Assembly: GCA_910578395.1 (NCBI GenBank)
Contig: CAJTPZ010000001.1
Coordinates: 124,001-188,000 of the forward strand
Origin: an uncultured Muribaculaceae bacterium
Lineage (GTDB): Bacteria; Bacteroidota; Bacteroidia; Bacteroidales; Muribaculaceae
Length of the DNA: 64,000 nt
Direction of reading: 5' to 3'
The notes beneath the pieces are model-generated. The model saw only the letters and a list, made by a program, of their open reading frames with translations, was not told the DNA's origin and did not search any database. A program made the translations under genes and the position numbers. Shown piece after piece: positions 35,268 through 44,430 of this stretch (positions within the stretch are counted from its first letter, which is position 1; each line of letters begins with the position of its first letter).

Positions 35268-37148
35268 ATGACAAAAAAGTTACGCATTCGCGACCTCACT
35301 CTCCGCGACGGACAGCAATCATTGTTTGCGACCCGTCTCCCTCAAAAAGAAATCGATCGTCTTCTTCCTCTTTATCAGGATGCAGGATTCTACATCATGG
35401 AAGTATGGGGCGGAGCGGTTCCCGACTCTGTTATGCGATACCTCGACGAATCTCCATGGGACCGTCTGCGTATCTGCTCGAAATACATGAAAGGCAAGTC
35501 CCTTTTATCGGCTCTCTCAAGAGGCCGCAACCTTTTTGGATATGTGCCTTATCCCAACTCGGTACTCGAGGGATTCTACAAGGAGGCTATTGAAAATGGC
35601 CTTAACGTAATGCGTATCTTTGACGCACTCAACGATATTGACAACGTGAAAGAGTCAATACGCCTAATCAATGATCTCGGAGGTATTGCCGACGGTGCTG
35701 TCTGTTATACCGTAGATCCTAAAACCGAAACACCGGAATCAAAAGGATTCTTCGCAAAATTATTCGGAAAAAAGGAGAAGGAGCCTGAAAAGATCTTTAC
35801 TGACGACTACTTTGTGTCAAAAGCCAAACAGATGGAGGCTCTCGGCGCGAAGATCATCACCCTCAAAGATATGGCCGGTCTTGTAAACCCGATCAAGGCA
35901 GCCTCTATAATCTCACGTCTCAAGCAGGAAGTAAAAGTTCCCATCGACTTCCACACTCACTGTACACCAGGCTACGGCCTCGCTTCGTCACTCATGGCTA
36001 TCATGAACGGAGTAGATATCCTCGACACCAACATCTGGTGGTTTGGCGGAGGCTCGGCAGCACCAGCAATCGAACTCATATACATTTTCTGTAAGAAACT
36101 CGGTGTCGAGGTGGAAGCCAACATGGAGGTTGTAGGCAAAATACGCAAAGAACTTAAAGATGTACGTCGCAGTGTTGCCGCATTTGATCTCCACAAAGAC
36201 AATTTCCCCAAAGAATTCGATCCGCTAAATGACACGCTTACCGCTCAAGTCGATGCCTTGTTTGATACAGCTATCGCCGCTGCACGCAATCTTGACGAAG
36301 AAGCTCTGCTTGAAGCGTGCCACGGAATAGAGGAATATTTCAACTTCCCCAAGCCCAATCTTCTTGTAAAAGATGCCGAAGTGCCTGGCGGCATGTACAG
36401 CAACATGGTCGCACAGCTTAAAAGCCTCGGCGCGGAAGATCTCCTTGACGATGCCATGAAGCTCATCCCCAAGGTGCGTCGTGACGCCGGCCTGGTGCCT
36501 CTTGTCACCCCCACAAGCCAGATCGTAGGAGCTCAGGCAGTGAGTCTTGCCATAGATCGCAAGAAAGGAAATCCTGACTATTCAAACCCGTCTACCCAAT
36601 TTACTTCTCTTGTCAAGGGTGAATATGGCAAGACTCCTGTACCAGTCGACCCGGCTTTCCGCGAAATGATCACAGGCAGCGCAGAGGAAAAGCCATACGA
36701 CGTTTCATCTTACAAGCAGCCATCCAACCCAACTCTTGATGACATGGGTGGAGTAAAACTCGCTTCCAACAAAGAAGAAGAGCTCCTTCTTGAGCTTCTG
36801 CCAACTGTAGCCAATGGTTTCCTCAAGCGCCGTCGCGCCGAAGAAAACGAAAAAGTCATGGCTGTCGCTGCTGCAAAAGCTGCCGAAGAGGCCGCAAAAA
36901 CAGCCGCTACGCAGACTCCGTCAGAACCCGTGACAGGTCCTACGCTCACAGCTCCGATGGGCGGTACAGTTATCTCTGTAAACGTCAAACCAGGCCAACA
37001 AGTCAAGAAAGGCGATATTCTTCTTGTATATGAGGCAATGAAAATGGAGAATGATGTCGAGGCTGAGAAAGACTGCGTGGTAAAACGCATATTTGTCAAT
37101 CCCGGTGATGTGATAGGCGTTGAAGCCCTGTTGATTGAATTCGAATAA
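35268..37148 (+). CDS. Biotin-dependent carboxyltransferase subunit (pyruvate carboxylase B / oxaloacetate decarboxylase alpha type)
   Basis: The 626-residue protein has a carboxyltransferase TIM barrel starting RDLTLRDGQQSLFATRL (8-24) with the metal-site motif DFHTHCTPGYG around 227-237 and the conserved carboxybiotin lysine in TLKDMAG (Lys200). A PYC_OADA helical domain follows (about 310-480), then an Ala/Pro linker (about 530-560). The last domain is a biotinyl domain with EAMKMEN, biotin on Lys592. It moves CO2 between biotin and pyruvate/oxaloacetate. Whether it works in pyruvate carboxylase or in a Na+-pumping decarboxylase depends on partner subunits not present here. A charged insert, KGFFAKLFGKKEKEPEK (about 159-175), interrupts the barrel and looks unusual. 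It is a single-gene unit with its own terminator. Confidence 0.9.
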   Translation: MTKKLRIRDLTLRDGQQSLFATRLPQKEIDRLLPLYQDAGFYIMEVWGGAVPDSVMRYLDESPWDRLRICSKYMKGKSLLSALSRGRNLFGYVPYPNSVLEGFYKEAIENGLNVMRIFDALNDIDNVKESIRLINDLGGIADGAVCYTVDPKTETPESKGFFAKLFGKKEKEPEKIFTDDYFVSKAKQMEALGAKIITLKDMAGLVNPIKAASIISRLKQEVKVPIDFHTHCTPGYGLASSLMAIMNGVDILDTNIWWFGGGSAAPAIELIYIFCKKLGVEVEANMEVVGKIRKELKDVRRSVAAFDLHKDNFPKEFDPLNDTLTAQVDALFDTAIAAARNLDEEALLEACHGIEEYFNFPKPNLLVKDAEVPGGMYSNMVAQLKSLGAEDLLDDAMKLIPKVRRDAGLVPLVTPTSQIVGAQAVSLAIDRKKGNPDYSNPSTQFTSLVKGEYGKTPVPVDPAFREMITGSAEEKPYDVSSYKQPSNPTLDDMGGVKLASNKEEELLLELLPTVANGFLKRRRAEENEKVMAVAAAKAAEEAAKTAATQTPSEPVTGPTLTAPMGGTVISVNVKPGQQVKKGDILLVYEAMKMENDVEAEKDCVVKRIFVNPGDVIGVEALLIEFE

Positions 37149-37200
37149 ACGAATTTTCAAAACTGTAGCTGACACACAACACTACAGTTTAGATTGATGA

Positions 37201-37240
37201 TATAATAAAAGGGCGTGCAAAAGCACGCCCTTTTATTATA
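37201..37240. terminator. Intrinsic terminator after the carboxyltransferase gene
   Basis: A perfect 18-bp inverted repeat (37201-37218 with 37223-37240) with an AAAA loop has the G/C core GGGCGTGC followed by TTTTATTATA. Confidence 0.93.
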
Positions 37241-37322
37241 TTCAAACCTCATTTTTTCATGAACATATAAAGTCCTCGGAGTGTTATACTCCAAGTATCT
37301 CCACCACCTTTAATCACCTTGA

Positions 37323-37532
37323 ATGAAAACTAATATTTTCTATTTTCTGCTGTTCGTTCTCGCCATGACAATTATCGCAACAGCCGATCACCCGGATTCC
37401 GAAAATATTTCAGACAATGTAGCCCCCGTTACTATAACCCGCTATCAACCAGTCACCAAGCAAAAAACACCAAATGCTTTCTACCAGATAAAATACATCC
37501 CCGATACGACAACACTCCTTATGCGCCAGTGA
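37323..37532 (+). CDS. Small secreted protein of unknown function
   Basis: A 69-codon frame from ATG at 37323 to TGA encodes a protein beginning with a good signal peptide (about residues 1-21, MKTNIFYFLLFVLAMTIIATA). A polar, Thr/Pro-rich mature part of about 48 residues follows, with no cysteines and no motif I recognise. It lies between two strong terminators (37201-37240 and 37660-37691), so if real it needs its own promoter, which I cannot identify clearly. The signal peptide and clean start support it; the short length keeps the call uncertain. Confidence 0.45.
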   Translation: MKTNIFYFLLFVLAMTIIATADHPDSENISDNVAPVTITRYQPVTKQKTPNAFYQIKYIPDTTTLLMRQ

Positions 37533-37659
37533 GATCTCTCATAACTCTATTTTACATGATGTACAAATAGTTGCCCTGGTTGCAAGTCAAGGCAGGTTAT
37601 CAGTTTATACCTTGTTCACTGCCGTATGGCAGCACAATCTTTAACCGCAGACAATATAC

Positions 37660-37691
37660 ACGGCCTCCCCACGAAACAGTGAGGAGGCCGT
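37660..37691 (-). terminator. Terminator candidate after glgP
   Basis: A 9-bp G/C-rich stem (37660-37668 with 37683-37691, ACGGCCTCC) is extended inward by CAC/GTG after one mismatch. It lies 30-60 bp past the glgP stop. No long U-tract follows on the minus strand. Confidence 0.6.
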
Positions 37692-37720
37692 CATAATATC
37701 GCTTGGACAACTATGCTATT

Positions 37721-40282
37721 TTACGCCCAACGTGTATAAGCGAAGTCCATACGATGAGGCAGAAGCGAGCTCTTAGGATACAGGCGGAAACCATAACGGT
37801 AAACACCGGCATCATTCATAGGCACATTGAGGTGATAGGTTATGACATCGCCTTCAACCTTATCCACATCAAATTCAAAACGCTTTACAAAAGTCTCCTC
37901 GTTGCCATCAACTTTGTAGACAACCATCTCGACTCCAAGGTTCTGTCCTATGCCATTTGTATCGACAACTATTGTGGTATCACTATTGGTTCCCGCCATA
38001 GCATTACCATGATCAAGAGAAAGCACATCAAGCACCTTGATACCATCCCATGCGGCTGCCACTTTCTCCTTCCATGCGACAATCTCGCGGCAGACTTTAT
38101 AATCATTGGCCTGAAGGCTTGCCGTACGCACTCCCTCTTTGTTATAGAAACGGTCAATGTAATCGTCAATCATGCGCTTCATTGTGAAATGCGGAGCGAT
38201 GTGTCCGATCGAACGCTTGATATACTGGATCCATTCCGGCGAATAGCCCTTAGAGTTCTTGGCATAGTAGAGAGGTATGATCTCGTTTTCGAGCATCGAA
38301 TAAATTGTAGCGGCATCGAGCTTGTCCTGCTGAGCCTGCTGCTCGGGCGAGAATGTGCGCTTGTCGGTGAGAGCCCAACCAGCTTTTTCATCGAACTTAT
38401 AGCCCTCATACCACCATCCGTCGAGCACCGAAAAGTTAAGCACACCGTTCATCTCGGCCTTTTCACCGGATGTGCCGGATGCTTCAAGCGGACGTGTCGG
38501 AGTATTGAGCCAGATATCCACACCGGTAACCAACCGTTTTGCCACGATCATGTTGTAATCCTCAAGGAAAATAATCTTTCCGAGGAACTGCGGCATACGC
38601 GAGATTTCCATAATGCGTTTGATAAGTCCCTGCCCGGCACCGTCGGCTGGATGAGCCTTACCAGAGAATATAAACTGAACAGGGAATTTGTCATTGTTGA
38701 CAATCTTGTCGAGACGCTCCAGATCAGTGAAAAGCAGATGCGCACGCTTGTATGTGGCAAAACGACGGGCAAAACCAATTATGAGAGCATTGGGATTTAT
38801 CTTGTCGACAATCTTCATAATTGCCGAAGGATCCCCCTGGTTGGCAAGCCATTTCTCTTTAAAATCGCGCTTCACAAAGTTGACGAACTTCTCTTTCATC
38901 AGGCGGCGCATCTCCCAGATATCCTCATCGGCAACATCGAAGATTCCTTTCCATGCTTCAGGATCGCTCTGGTGTTCAAACACCTGTTTGCCAAGTACCT
39001 TCGAATAAAAATCTTTCCACTCCGAAGCAGCCCATGTGGGCATGTGCACTCCATTAGTCACATAACCTACATGGCTCTCCTGCCATGAATAGCCTTTCCA
39101 GATTCCGGCAAACATCTTTTTTGAAACCTCACCATGCAGCCAGCTCACTCCATTGGCCTCCTGACATGTATTGAGCGCAAACACACTCATCGAGAAACGA
39201 TCGTTTGTGTTGGGGTTCTCACGGCCCATATTCATAAGATCATCCCAGCTTATACCAAGTTTGGCAGGGTATTCTCCCATGTATTTGCCAAACAAGCCTT
39301 CATCGAAATAGTCATGGCCGGCAGGCACAGGTGTATGCACCGTGTAGAGACTTGACGCGCGCACCATCTCAAGAGCTTCGTTGAAACCAAGATGCTTCTC
39401 CTGCACATAATCGACCAGACGCTGGAGATTGAGCAGTGCGGCATGTCCTTCGTTACAGTGGTAAAGAGTAGCATTCACACCAAGTTTTTTGAGCATGAGC
39501 ACACCTCCGATACCAAGGAGATACTCCTGCTTAATGCGGTTCTCCCAGTCGCCACCGTAAAGCTGATGAGTTATAGGACGATCGAATTCGGAGTTCATAT
39601 CGAAGTCGGTGTCCATGAGATACAGCTTCATGCGGCCTACATTGACACGCCAGATATGGCTGTAGACAATTCGTCCGGGATATGGAACCTCGAGGATCAT
39701 CGGATGACCGTTGGCATCCATCACCTGCTCGATAGGAAGCTGATTGAAGTTCTGAGCCTCATAGTTGGCGATCTGCTGTCCGTCGACCGAAAGGCTCTGT
39801 GTAAAGTATCCGTAGCGATAAAGGAAACCGACCGCAGTCATGTCAACGCAGCTGTCGGAAGCTTCCTTGATATAGTCACCTGCAAGTACACCCAAACCGC
39901 CCGAATAGATCTTCAGCGCGTTGCACAGGCCGTATTCCATCGAAAAATAGGCTATCGACGGCACGTCTTTGCGCATGGGCACCGACATGTACTTTCTGAA
40001 AGAGTCATAGACTTTCTCTATGCGCGACATAAGTCCCTTATCGGCAAGAATTTCCTGCTGACGGGCAAATGACAGCTGCTGGAGCAGCATTACCGGATTC
40101 TCGCCGGTCATACGCCACAGATCGTGATCTATGTCACGGAAAAGGCTTTTTCCTTCGCTGTTCCATACCCACCAGAGGTTCTTTGCAATTTCCTCAAGAG
40201 GCTTCAGTGGGGTCGGAAGCTCCGATTTCACCGTAATCTCCCGCCACGCAGGCGCATTGGTGTTGCTTACTTGAAGTTTCAT
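37721..40282 (-). CDS. glgP: Alpha-glucan (glycogen/starch) phosphorylase, GT35
   Basis: The 853-residue enzyme releases glucose-1-phosphate from the non-reducing ends of glycogen or maltodextrin. It has the N-terminal DUF3417 domain (about residues 15-110, EIAKNLWWVWNSEGKSLFRD) found in the archaeal/bacterial short phosphorylases. The glycosyltransferase core follows, with FSMEYGLC, GGLGVLAGDYIKEASD, a substrate loop HCNEGHAALL and GYVTNGVHMPTW. The pyridoxal-phosphate lysine region is in RPLEASGTSGEKAEMNGVL. It has the same strand as, and is 26 bp downstream of, glycogen synthase, so synthesis and breakdown of the polymer are encoded in one operon. It ends close to a terminator candidate. 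Confidence 0.94.
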   Translation of the reverse strand: MKLQVSNTNAPAWREITVKSELPTPLKPLEEIAKNLWWVWNSEGKSLFRDIDHDLWRMTGENPVMLLQQLSFARQQEILADKGLMSRIEKVYDSFRKYMSVPMRKDVPSIAYFSMEYGLCNALKIYSGGLGVLAGDYIKEASDSCVDMTAVGFLYRYGYFTQSLSVDGQQIANYEAQNFNQLPIEQVMDANGHPMILEVPYPGRIVYSHIWRVNVGRMKLYLMDTDFDMNSEFDRPITHQLYGGDWENRIKQEYLLGIGGVLMLKKLGVNATLYHCNEGHAALLNLQRLVDYVQEKHLGFNEALEMVRASSLYTVHTPVPAGHDYFDEGLFGKYMGEYPAKLGISWDDLMNMGRENPNTNDRFSMSVFALNTCQEANGVSWLHGEVSKKMFAGIWKGYSWQESHVGYVTNGVHMPTWAASEWKDFYSKVLGKQVFEHQSDPEAWKGIFDVADEDIWEMRRLMKEKFVNFVKRDFKEKWLANQGDPSAIMKIVDKINPNALIIGFARRFATYKRAHLLFTDLERLDKIVNNDKFPVQFIFSGKAHPADGAGQGLIKRIMEISRMPQFLGKIIFLEDYNMIVAKRLVTGVDIWLNTPTRPLEASGTSGEKAEMNGVLNFSVLDGWWYEGYKFDEKAGWALTDKRTFSPEQQAQQDKLDAATIYSMLENEIIPLYYAKNSKGYSPEWIQYIKRSIGHIAPHFTMKRMIDDYIDRFYNKEGVRTASLQANDYKVCREIVAWKEKVAAAWDGIKVLDVLSLDHGNAMAGTNSDTTIVVDTNGIGQNLGVEMVVYKVDGNEETFVKRFEFDVDKVEGDVITYHLNVPMNDAGVYRYGFRLYPKSSLLPHRMDFAYTRWA

Positions 40283-40308
40283 AATATTATATTAATCTTA
40301 CTTATTAT

Positions 40309-41982
40309 TCAATTGTTTTTTATCCGATTTTCAGCAGCTTTCAGAGCTATTCCGTAGGCCTCGACATAGTATTCGATAAAATAGCTCCATGCGGCACAAT
40401 CGGATGTGGCCATAGCAGCCGCAGCCACAGTCTCTTTTTCTTTCTTACTGAATGACGCTATCTTTCGCAGTGTAGATGCAATCTCACTCACAACATGGGA
40501 ATAGTTGCCGTCGGTGCGGCCAACCACCTCGACACCTGTTGTCGTCAGACCTTCGCCGGGATGAGTAGAAGCTACCCACTGCCCGAAACCGGAAAGTGAT
40601 GTTGTAACTGTAGGAACGCCAAACGCCACACTTTCAAGTGGAGTATATCCCCACGGCTCATAATAACTTGCAAACACTGTGGCATCAAGTCCGGGGAGCA
40701 AGTCATAGTATGGCATATCTACAATACCATCTTTACCGTCAAGATAACACGGCACATACACAACATGCACATGCACTTTTGAGTCATTGATGCGCGACAC
40801 TCCAAACGAGCGTATACGGTTGAGTATCGGGTCCTCACCGGGATTGTTAAGCTCATGAGTTATAACCGGAGCTGCAAGTCCATGACCTTTTTCACCGCTA
40901 TCAAGAACCGACTTCAAATCTTCACGCGGCCCACGTGACCATGCAGGGACAAGTACATAAGCCAGCATACTGCGGTCATCGTCGGACATGCCGTAGCCCA
41001 TCGTCGCAAGTGTATCGAGAAACAGATCAAGACCTTTGTTGCGGAACTCGCAACGACCTGATGTAGCAATAATCATCGTATTGTCGTCAAATCGCTTTCC
41101 GGTCAACACTTCGGCTATATCAATCAGACGCTTGCGTGACTTGCGTGCCAATGTCTTCATTTTGGACGGCGAAGGCACGAAATTCTTTTCAAATCCGTTT
41201 GGAGTCACTACATCGGGACGCTTTTCAAGAAGCTGCTCACACTCAATCGCAGTGACATCGCTCACAGTAGTAAAGCAGTCGGCATTATGTGCCGCCGCTT
41301 TTTCCAGTGAGTGTTTAGACTCCATGTTGAGTTCCCGGCTCATCTGATCTCCAAAATATCCGGGCATATAATCGTAAAGCGGTTTCCCGTTTCCGCAGAT
41401 ACTGCGTCCGATACACGTCGCATGAGTGGTAAACAACGTGCCTACCTGAGGGAGACGGCTCTTCACATAAAGCAATCCCATGCCTGTTGTCCACTCATTG
41501 AAATGAGCCAATACGTTTTTGCAGGATGCAGGCGCATCTCCAAGAATACTCTCGATCACAATGCCGGCCGCATGAGAAAACGCACAGGCTTCATCGTAAT
41601 CGCCATAAGCGTGCAAACTATCTACGCCAAATTCATTCCACATTTTGCCATAGAATTCGTCTTTGACTCCATACATCGAAACGAAATCCACCAATACAGC
41701 AACCGGACGTCCCGGCACATCCCACCGACCGACTCTAACCTTAATCCCACAAGGCAACGCCTCACGTGATTTCCAAAATGCGAGTACTTTATCATCTTCT
41801 ACAAAATCAGGAGAGTCGGCACCATTTGTCCATACATCCGGGCCAATAAACACCACCTTGTCATTGTACAAGCGCTGAAGTGTGTGAGCCCGTGTCGAAA
41901 GCACAGTATAAATGCCACCCACTTTGTTGCATACTTCCCAGCTTGTCTCAAACAAAATATCTATTTTTATCTTTGTTTCCAA
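40309..41982 (-). CDS. Glycogen synthase, GT3 (eukaryote-like) type
   Basis: The 557-residue protein begins FETSWEVCNKVGGIYTVLSTRA (about 10-31), the donor-binding N-terminus of glycosyltransferase family 3. It has the acceptor-side region HFNEWTTGMGLLYVKSRLP and FTTHATCIGRSICGNG (about 165-200). The C-terminal motif FASYYEPWGYTPLESVAFGVPT contains the catalytic E-X7-E. GT3 enzymes use UDP-glucose, sometimes ADP-glucose, to extend glycogen; in Bacteroidetes this type replaces the bacterial GlgA (GT5). It is the first gene of a two-gene operon with glgP. Its leader carries a hairpin (42014-42039) just after a -7 element. Confidence 0.92.
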   Translation of the reverse strand: METKIKIDILFETSWEVCNKVGGIYTVLSTRAHTLQRLYNDKVVFIGPDVWTNGADSPDFVEDDKVLAFWKSREALPCGIKVRVGRWDVPGRPVAVLVDFVSMYGVKDEFYGKMWNEFGVDSLHAYGDYDEACAFSHAAGIVIESILGDAPASCKNVLAHFNEWTTGMGLLYVKSRLPQVGTLFTTHATCIGRSICGNGKPLYDYMPGYFGDQMSRELNMESKHSLEKAAAHNADCFTTVSDVTAIECEQLLEKRPDVVTPNGFEKNFVPSPSKMKTLARKSRKRLIDIAEVLTGKRFDDNTMIIATSGRCEFRNKGLDLFLDTLATMGYGMSDDDRSMLAYVLVPAWSRGPREDLKSVLDSGEKGHGLAAPVITHELNNPGEDPILNRIRSFGVSRINDSKVHVHVVYVPCYLDGKDGIVDMPYYDLLPGLDATVFASYYEPWGYTPLESVAFGVPTVTTSLSGFGQWVASTHPGEGLTTTGVEVVGRTDGNYSHVVSEIASTLRKIASFSKKEKETVAAAAMATSDCAAWSYFIEYYVEAYGIALKAAENRIKNN

Positions 41983-42013
41983 ACCTTGAAATATTCATGA
42001 AACATTTAAGACT

Positions 42014-42039
42014 ATGAAGCGGTCAATGACCCGCTTCAT
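42014..42039 (-). promoter_or_regulatory. Hairpin in the 5' leader of the glycogen synthase gene
   Basis: A perfect 9-bp stem ATGAAGCGG/CCGCTTCAT (42014-42022 with 42031-42039) encloses GTCAATGAC-like DNA that can extend the stem with a one-base bulge. It begins about 14 nt after the -7 element and ends about 31 bp before the ATG. It could be a 5' mRNA-stabilising hairpin or an operator; the sequence does not decide. Confidence 0.5.
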
Positions 42040-42052
42040 CATTTTCAGACCG

Positions 42053-42060
42053 CAAAGATA
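42053..42060 (-). promoter_or_regulatory. Candidate -7 element of the glycogen synthase-glgP operon
   Basis: The minus-strand TATCTTTG matches TAnnTTTG. It lies about 70 bp upstream of the start codon and is identical to the nifJ -7 candidate. A -33 element at the usual spacing is not evident. Confidence 0.5.
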
Positions 42061-42227
42061 TATCTTTATTTTGTTTTCTCGCTCATAATCACAGTAAATT
42101 CGCCATTTCAACCATCTTTATCACCGCTTTTTTTGGAGAATACTATTTTTTATGTATATTTCGATTGCTTTATTCCGGATTTTTCGAACTCCGGAACCCT
42201 AATAAACTTTTGATTTTAAATCATCCG

Positions 42228-44234
42228 ATGAATTACACTTTCCTCGCCGGTGCCGGCATTTTTTCCGCTATTTGCGCACTGCCTTTAAATGCCGGAGATA
42301 TTAACACCGACATGCAATTTGACAAATATCCGGCCTATACAGCCGAAGACCTTGAGTTGGTAGTAAACCCCGACTCAACATTATTCACAATCTGGGCACC
42401 CTCGGCCCGACAAGCCCAGTTGCGCATTTATCCGTCGGGACGTAATTCAGAACCGGAACTCACTGTAGACATGACCCGTGCATCCAACGGTGCCTGGAAG
42501 GCATCATTAGCAGGACAACTCTATGGCAAATTCTATACATTCCGCATCAACCATGACGGCAAATGGCTTGACGAGACACCAGGAATCTGGGCGAAAGCTG
42601 TAGGCATCAACGGAGACCGAGCCGCCATCATCGATTTCAGCAACACTAATCCACAAGGATGGGACGATGACCGCCGTCCATCAACACCGTCCATTACCGA
42701 TGCGGTCATATATGAAATGCACCACCGTGATTTTTCAGTAAATCCGACGTCGGGCATAGCAAACAAAGGCAAGTTTATCGCTCTCACTGAAACAGGCACA
42801 CATAACTCATTTGGCGACGCCACCGGCATCGATCATCTGAAAGAACTCGGTGTGACCCACGTCCATATCCTTCCAAGCTATGATTTCAATTCGGTAGACG
42901 AAGCCAATCTTCCGGCCAACAACTACAACTGGGGCTACGACCCACTCAACTACAATACACCTGAAGGCTCTTACTCAACCAACCCGTCGGATCCCGCCAC
43001 ACGTATCAGAGAATTCAAACAAATGGTAAAATCGTTACACGACGCCGGCATAGGAGTGATCATGGATGTAGTCTACAACCACACAGCTCAGGGAGACGAA
43101 TCGAATTTCTCGCGCCTCGTTCCGGGTTATTTCTACCGTCACCGTCCCGACGGCACTTATTCCGACGCTTCGGGCTGCGGCAACGAAACAGCCTCGGAGC
43201 GAAAGATGATGAGTGACTATATTGTCAATTCAGTAAAATACTGGGCTGACGAATACCACATAGACGGATTCCGTTTCGACCTGATGGGAATCCATGACAC
43301 TGCAACAATGGATCGTGTAGCATCGGAACTGAAGAAAATACATCCCGATATATTTGTTTATGGAGAAGGATGGACCGCCGGCGACTCCCCTCTCGGACAA
43401 AATCATCGCGCACTTAAAGACAATGTTGGCAAAATGACTGGCATAGCCGTGTTTTCCGATGACATCCGCGACGCCATCAAAGGGCATTATTCAAAAGCTG
43501 ACGACCGTGGATTCGCCACCGGCAAACCGGGCAACGAGGAAACCGTAAAGATAGGTATTGCAGGAGCTACCGCCCATCCGCAGATAGACTATTCGAAAGG
43601 AAACAACTCAAAATCACCTTACGCCAAAGCACCGACGCAAGTTATCAACTATGTTTCGTGCCATGATGATCTCACTCTGACCGACAAACTCAACAAGTCG
43701 ATGCCCGACGCCACAGCCGACGAACGCAAACGCGCCGCAAAACTTGCACAGACAATAGTGTTCACTTCTCAAGGCACTCCTTTCATGTTTGCCGGCGAGG
43801 AAGTTTTCCGCAATAAACAAGGTGTTCACAATTCATATAATTCTCCCGACTCAATCAATTCCATCAACTGGGATCTCAAACATGAGAACGCCGATCTGTT
43901 CAACTACTACAAGAACCTGATCGCACTGCGGCGCAGCCATCCGGCATTCCGCATGACTTCGGCGGAGGATGTCGCCCATAATATTGTCTTTGACAACATT
44001 TCAGAGCCCAATCTCATATCCTACTCCATACGCAATAATGCCAATGGTGACGAGTGGGCTGAAATAAAAGTGATTTTCAACGGCGCCGATGATGACAAGG
44101 TTGTGAATGTCGCCAAACACGACTGGACAATTATCGCAGCCGACGCCCAGATAGATCCCGACGGCCTTGGCAAATCAAAGGGAGGAAAAATCACAGTCGC
44201 CCACCGCTCTGCGACTATTCTCGCACGCAAATAA
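42228..44234 (+). CDS. pulA: Type I pullulanase / debranching alpha-amylase, GH13, exported
   Basis: The open frame begins at 42165, but the ATG at 42228 gives a signal peptide (MNYTFLAGAGIFSAICALPLNA), so I place the start there (668 residues). An N-terminal CBM48-like beta domain (LFTIWAPSARQAQLRIY) precedes the GH13 barrel. The hallmark YNWGYDPLNYNTPEGSYS identifies pullulanase type I. The catalytic residues are visible: nucleophile Asp in DGFRFDLMG, acid Glu in FVYGEGWT and transition-state Asp in YVSCHDDLT. The enzyme cleaves alpha-1,6 branches of pullulan, starch or glycogen. With a signal peptide it should work in the periplasm or at the surface, complementing the cytoplasmic glycogen enzymes encoded divergently. 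It ends within the first copy of a 64-bp terminator-like repeat. Confidence 0.92.
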   Translation: MNYTFLAGAGIFSAICALPLNAGDINTDMQFDKYPAYTAEDLELVVNPDSTLFTIWAPSARQAQLRIYPSGRNSEPELTVDMTRASNGAWKASLAGQLYGKFYTFRINHDGKWLDETPGIWAKAVGINGDRAAIIDFSNTNPQGWDDDRRPSTPSITDAVIYEMHHRDFSVNPTSGIANKGKFIALTETGTHNSFGDATGIDHLKELGVTHVHILPSYDFNSVDEANLPANNYNWGYDPLNYNTPEGSYSTNPSDPATRIREFKQMVKSLHDAGIGVIMDVVYNHTAQGDESNFSRLVPGYFYRHRPDGTYSDASGCGNETASERKMMSDYIVNSVKYWADEYHIDGFRFDLMGIHDTATMDRVASELKKIHPDIFVYGEGWTAGDSPLGQNHRALKDNVGKMTGIAVFSDDIRDAIKGHYSKADDRGFATGKPGNEETVKIGIAGATAHPQIDYSKGNNSKSPYAKAPTQVINYVSCHDDLTLTDKLNKSMPDATADERKRAAKLAQTIVFTSQGTPFMFAGEEVFRNKQGVHNSYNSPDSINSINWDLKHENADLFNYYKNLIALRRSHPAFRMTSAEDVAHNIVFDNISEPNLISYSIRNNANGDEWAEIKVIFNGADDDKVVNVAKHDWTIIAADAQIDPDGLGKSKGGKITVAHRSATILARK

Positions 44235-44296
44235 ATCGGCTGCGCCGGCGCGAACCGTGCTACGCACGACATTCGCTATTTTTTTCGTCGAATATA
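44233..44296. repeat. 64-bp terminator-like direct repeat, copy 1
   Basis: The copy begins at the last two bases of the pulA stop codon. It contains a palindromic GCGCCGGCGC, then a nested hairpin (CGTGC 44256-44260 with GCACG 44264-44268, inside GCGAA 44250-44254 with TTCGC 44272-44276), followed by T7 at 44279-44285. It is identical to the copy at 44321 except for one base (C/T at 44245). Confidence 0.9.
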
Positions 44297-44320
44297 ATTT
44301 TTGAGAACATTTGACTCTAA

Positions 44321-44384
44321 AAATCGGCTGCGCTGGCGCGAACCGTGCTACGCACGACATTCGCTATTTTTTTCGTCGAATATA
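44321..44384. repeat. 64-bp terminator-like direct repeat, copy 2
   Basis: The second copy is 88 bp downstream of the first, with 63 of 64 bases identical and the same hairpin plus T-tract. It is followed by a further imperfect hairpin (GAATATAC/GTATATTT, about 44378-44396), and ends 46 bp before the NagB-like gene. Together the two copies act as tandem terminator candidates between pulA and the next plus-strand gene. Confidence 0.9.
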
Positions 44385-44430
44385 CTTCGTATATTTGTCG
44401 ACTTAAAATCAATACAATTCCCTGATCAAA

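Noticed and set aside
37619..37632. Short inverted repeat CTGCC/GGCAG between the small secreted ORF and glgP
   Set aside because: Five base pairs with no T-tract; the stronger hairpin at 37660-37691 explains termination.
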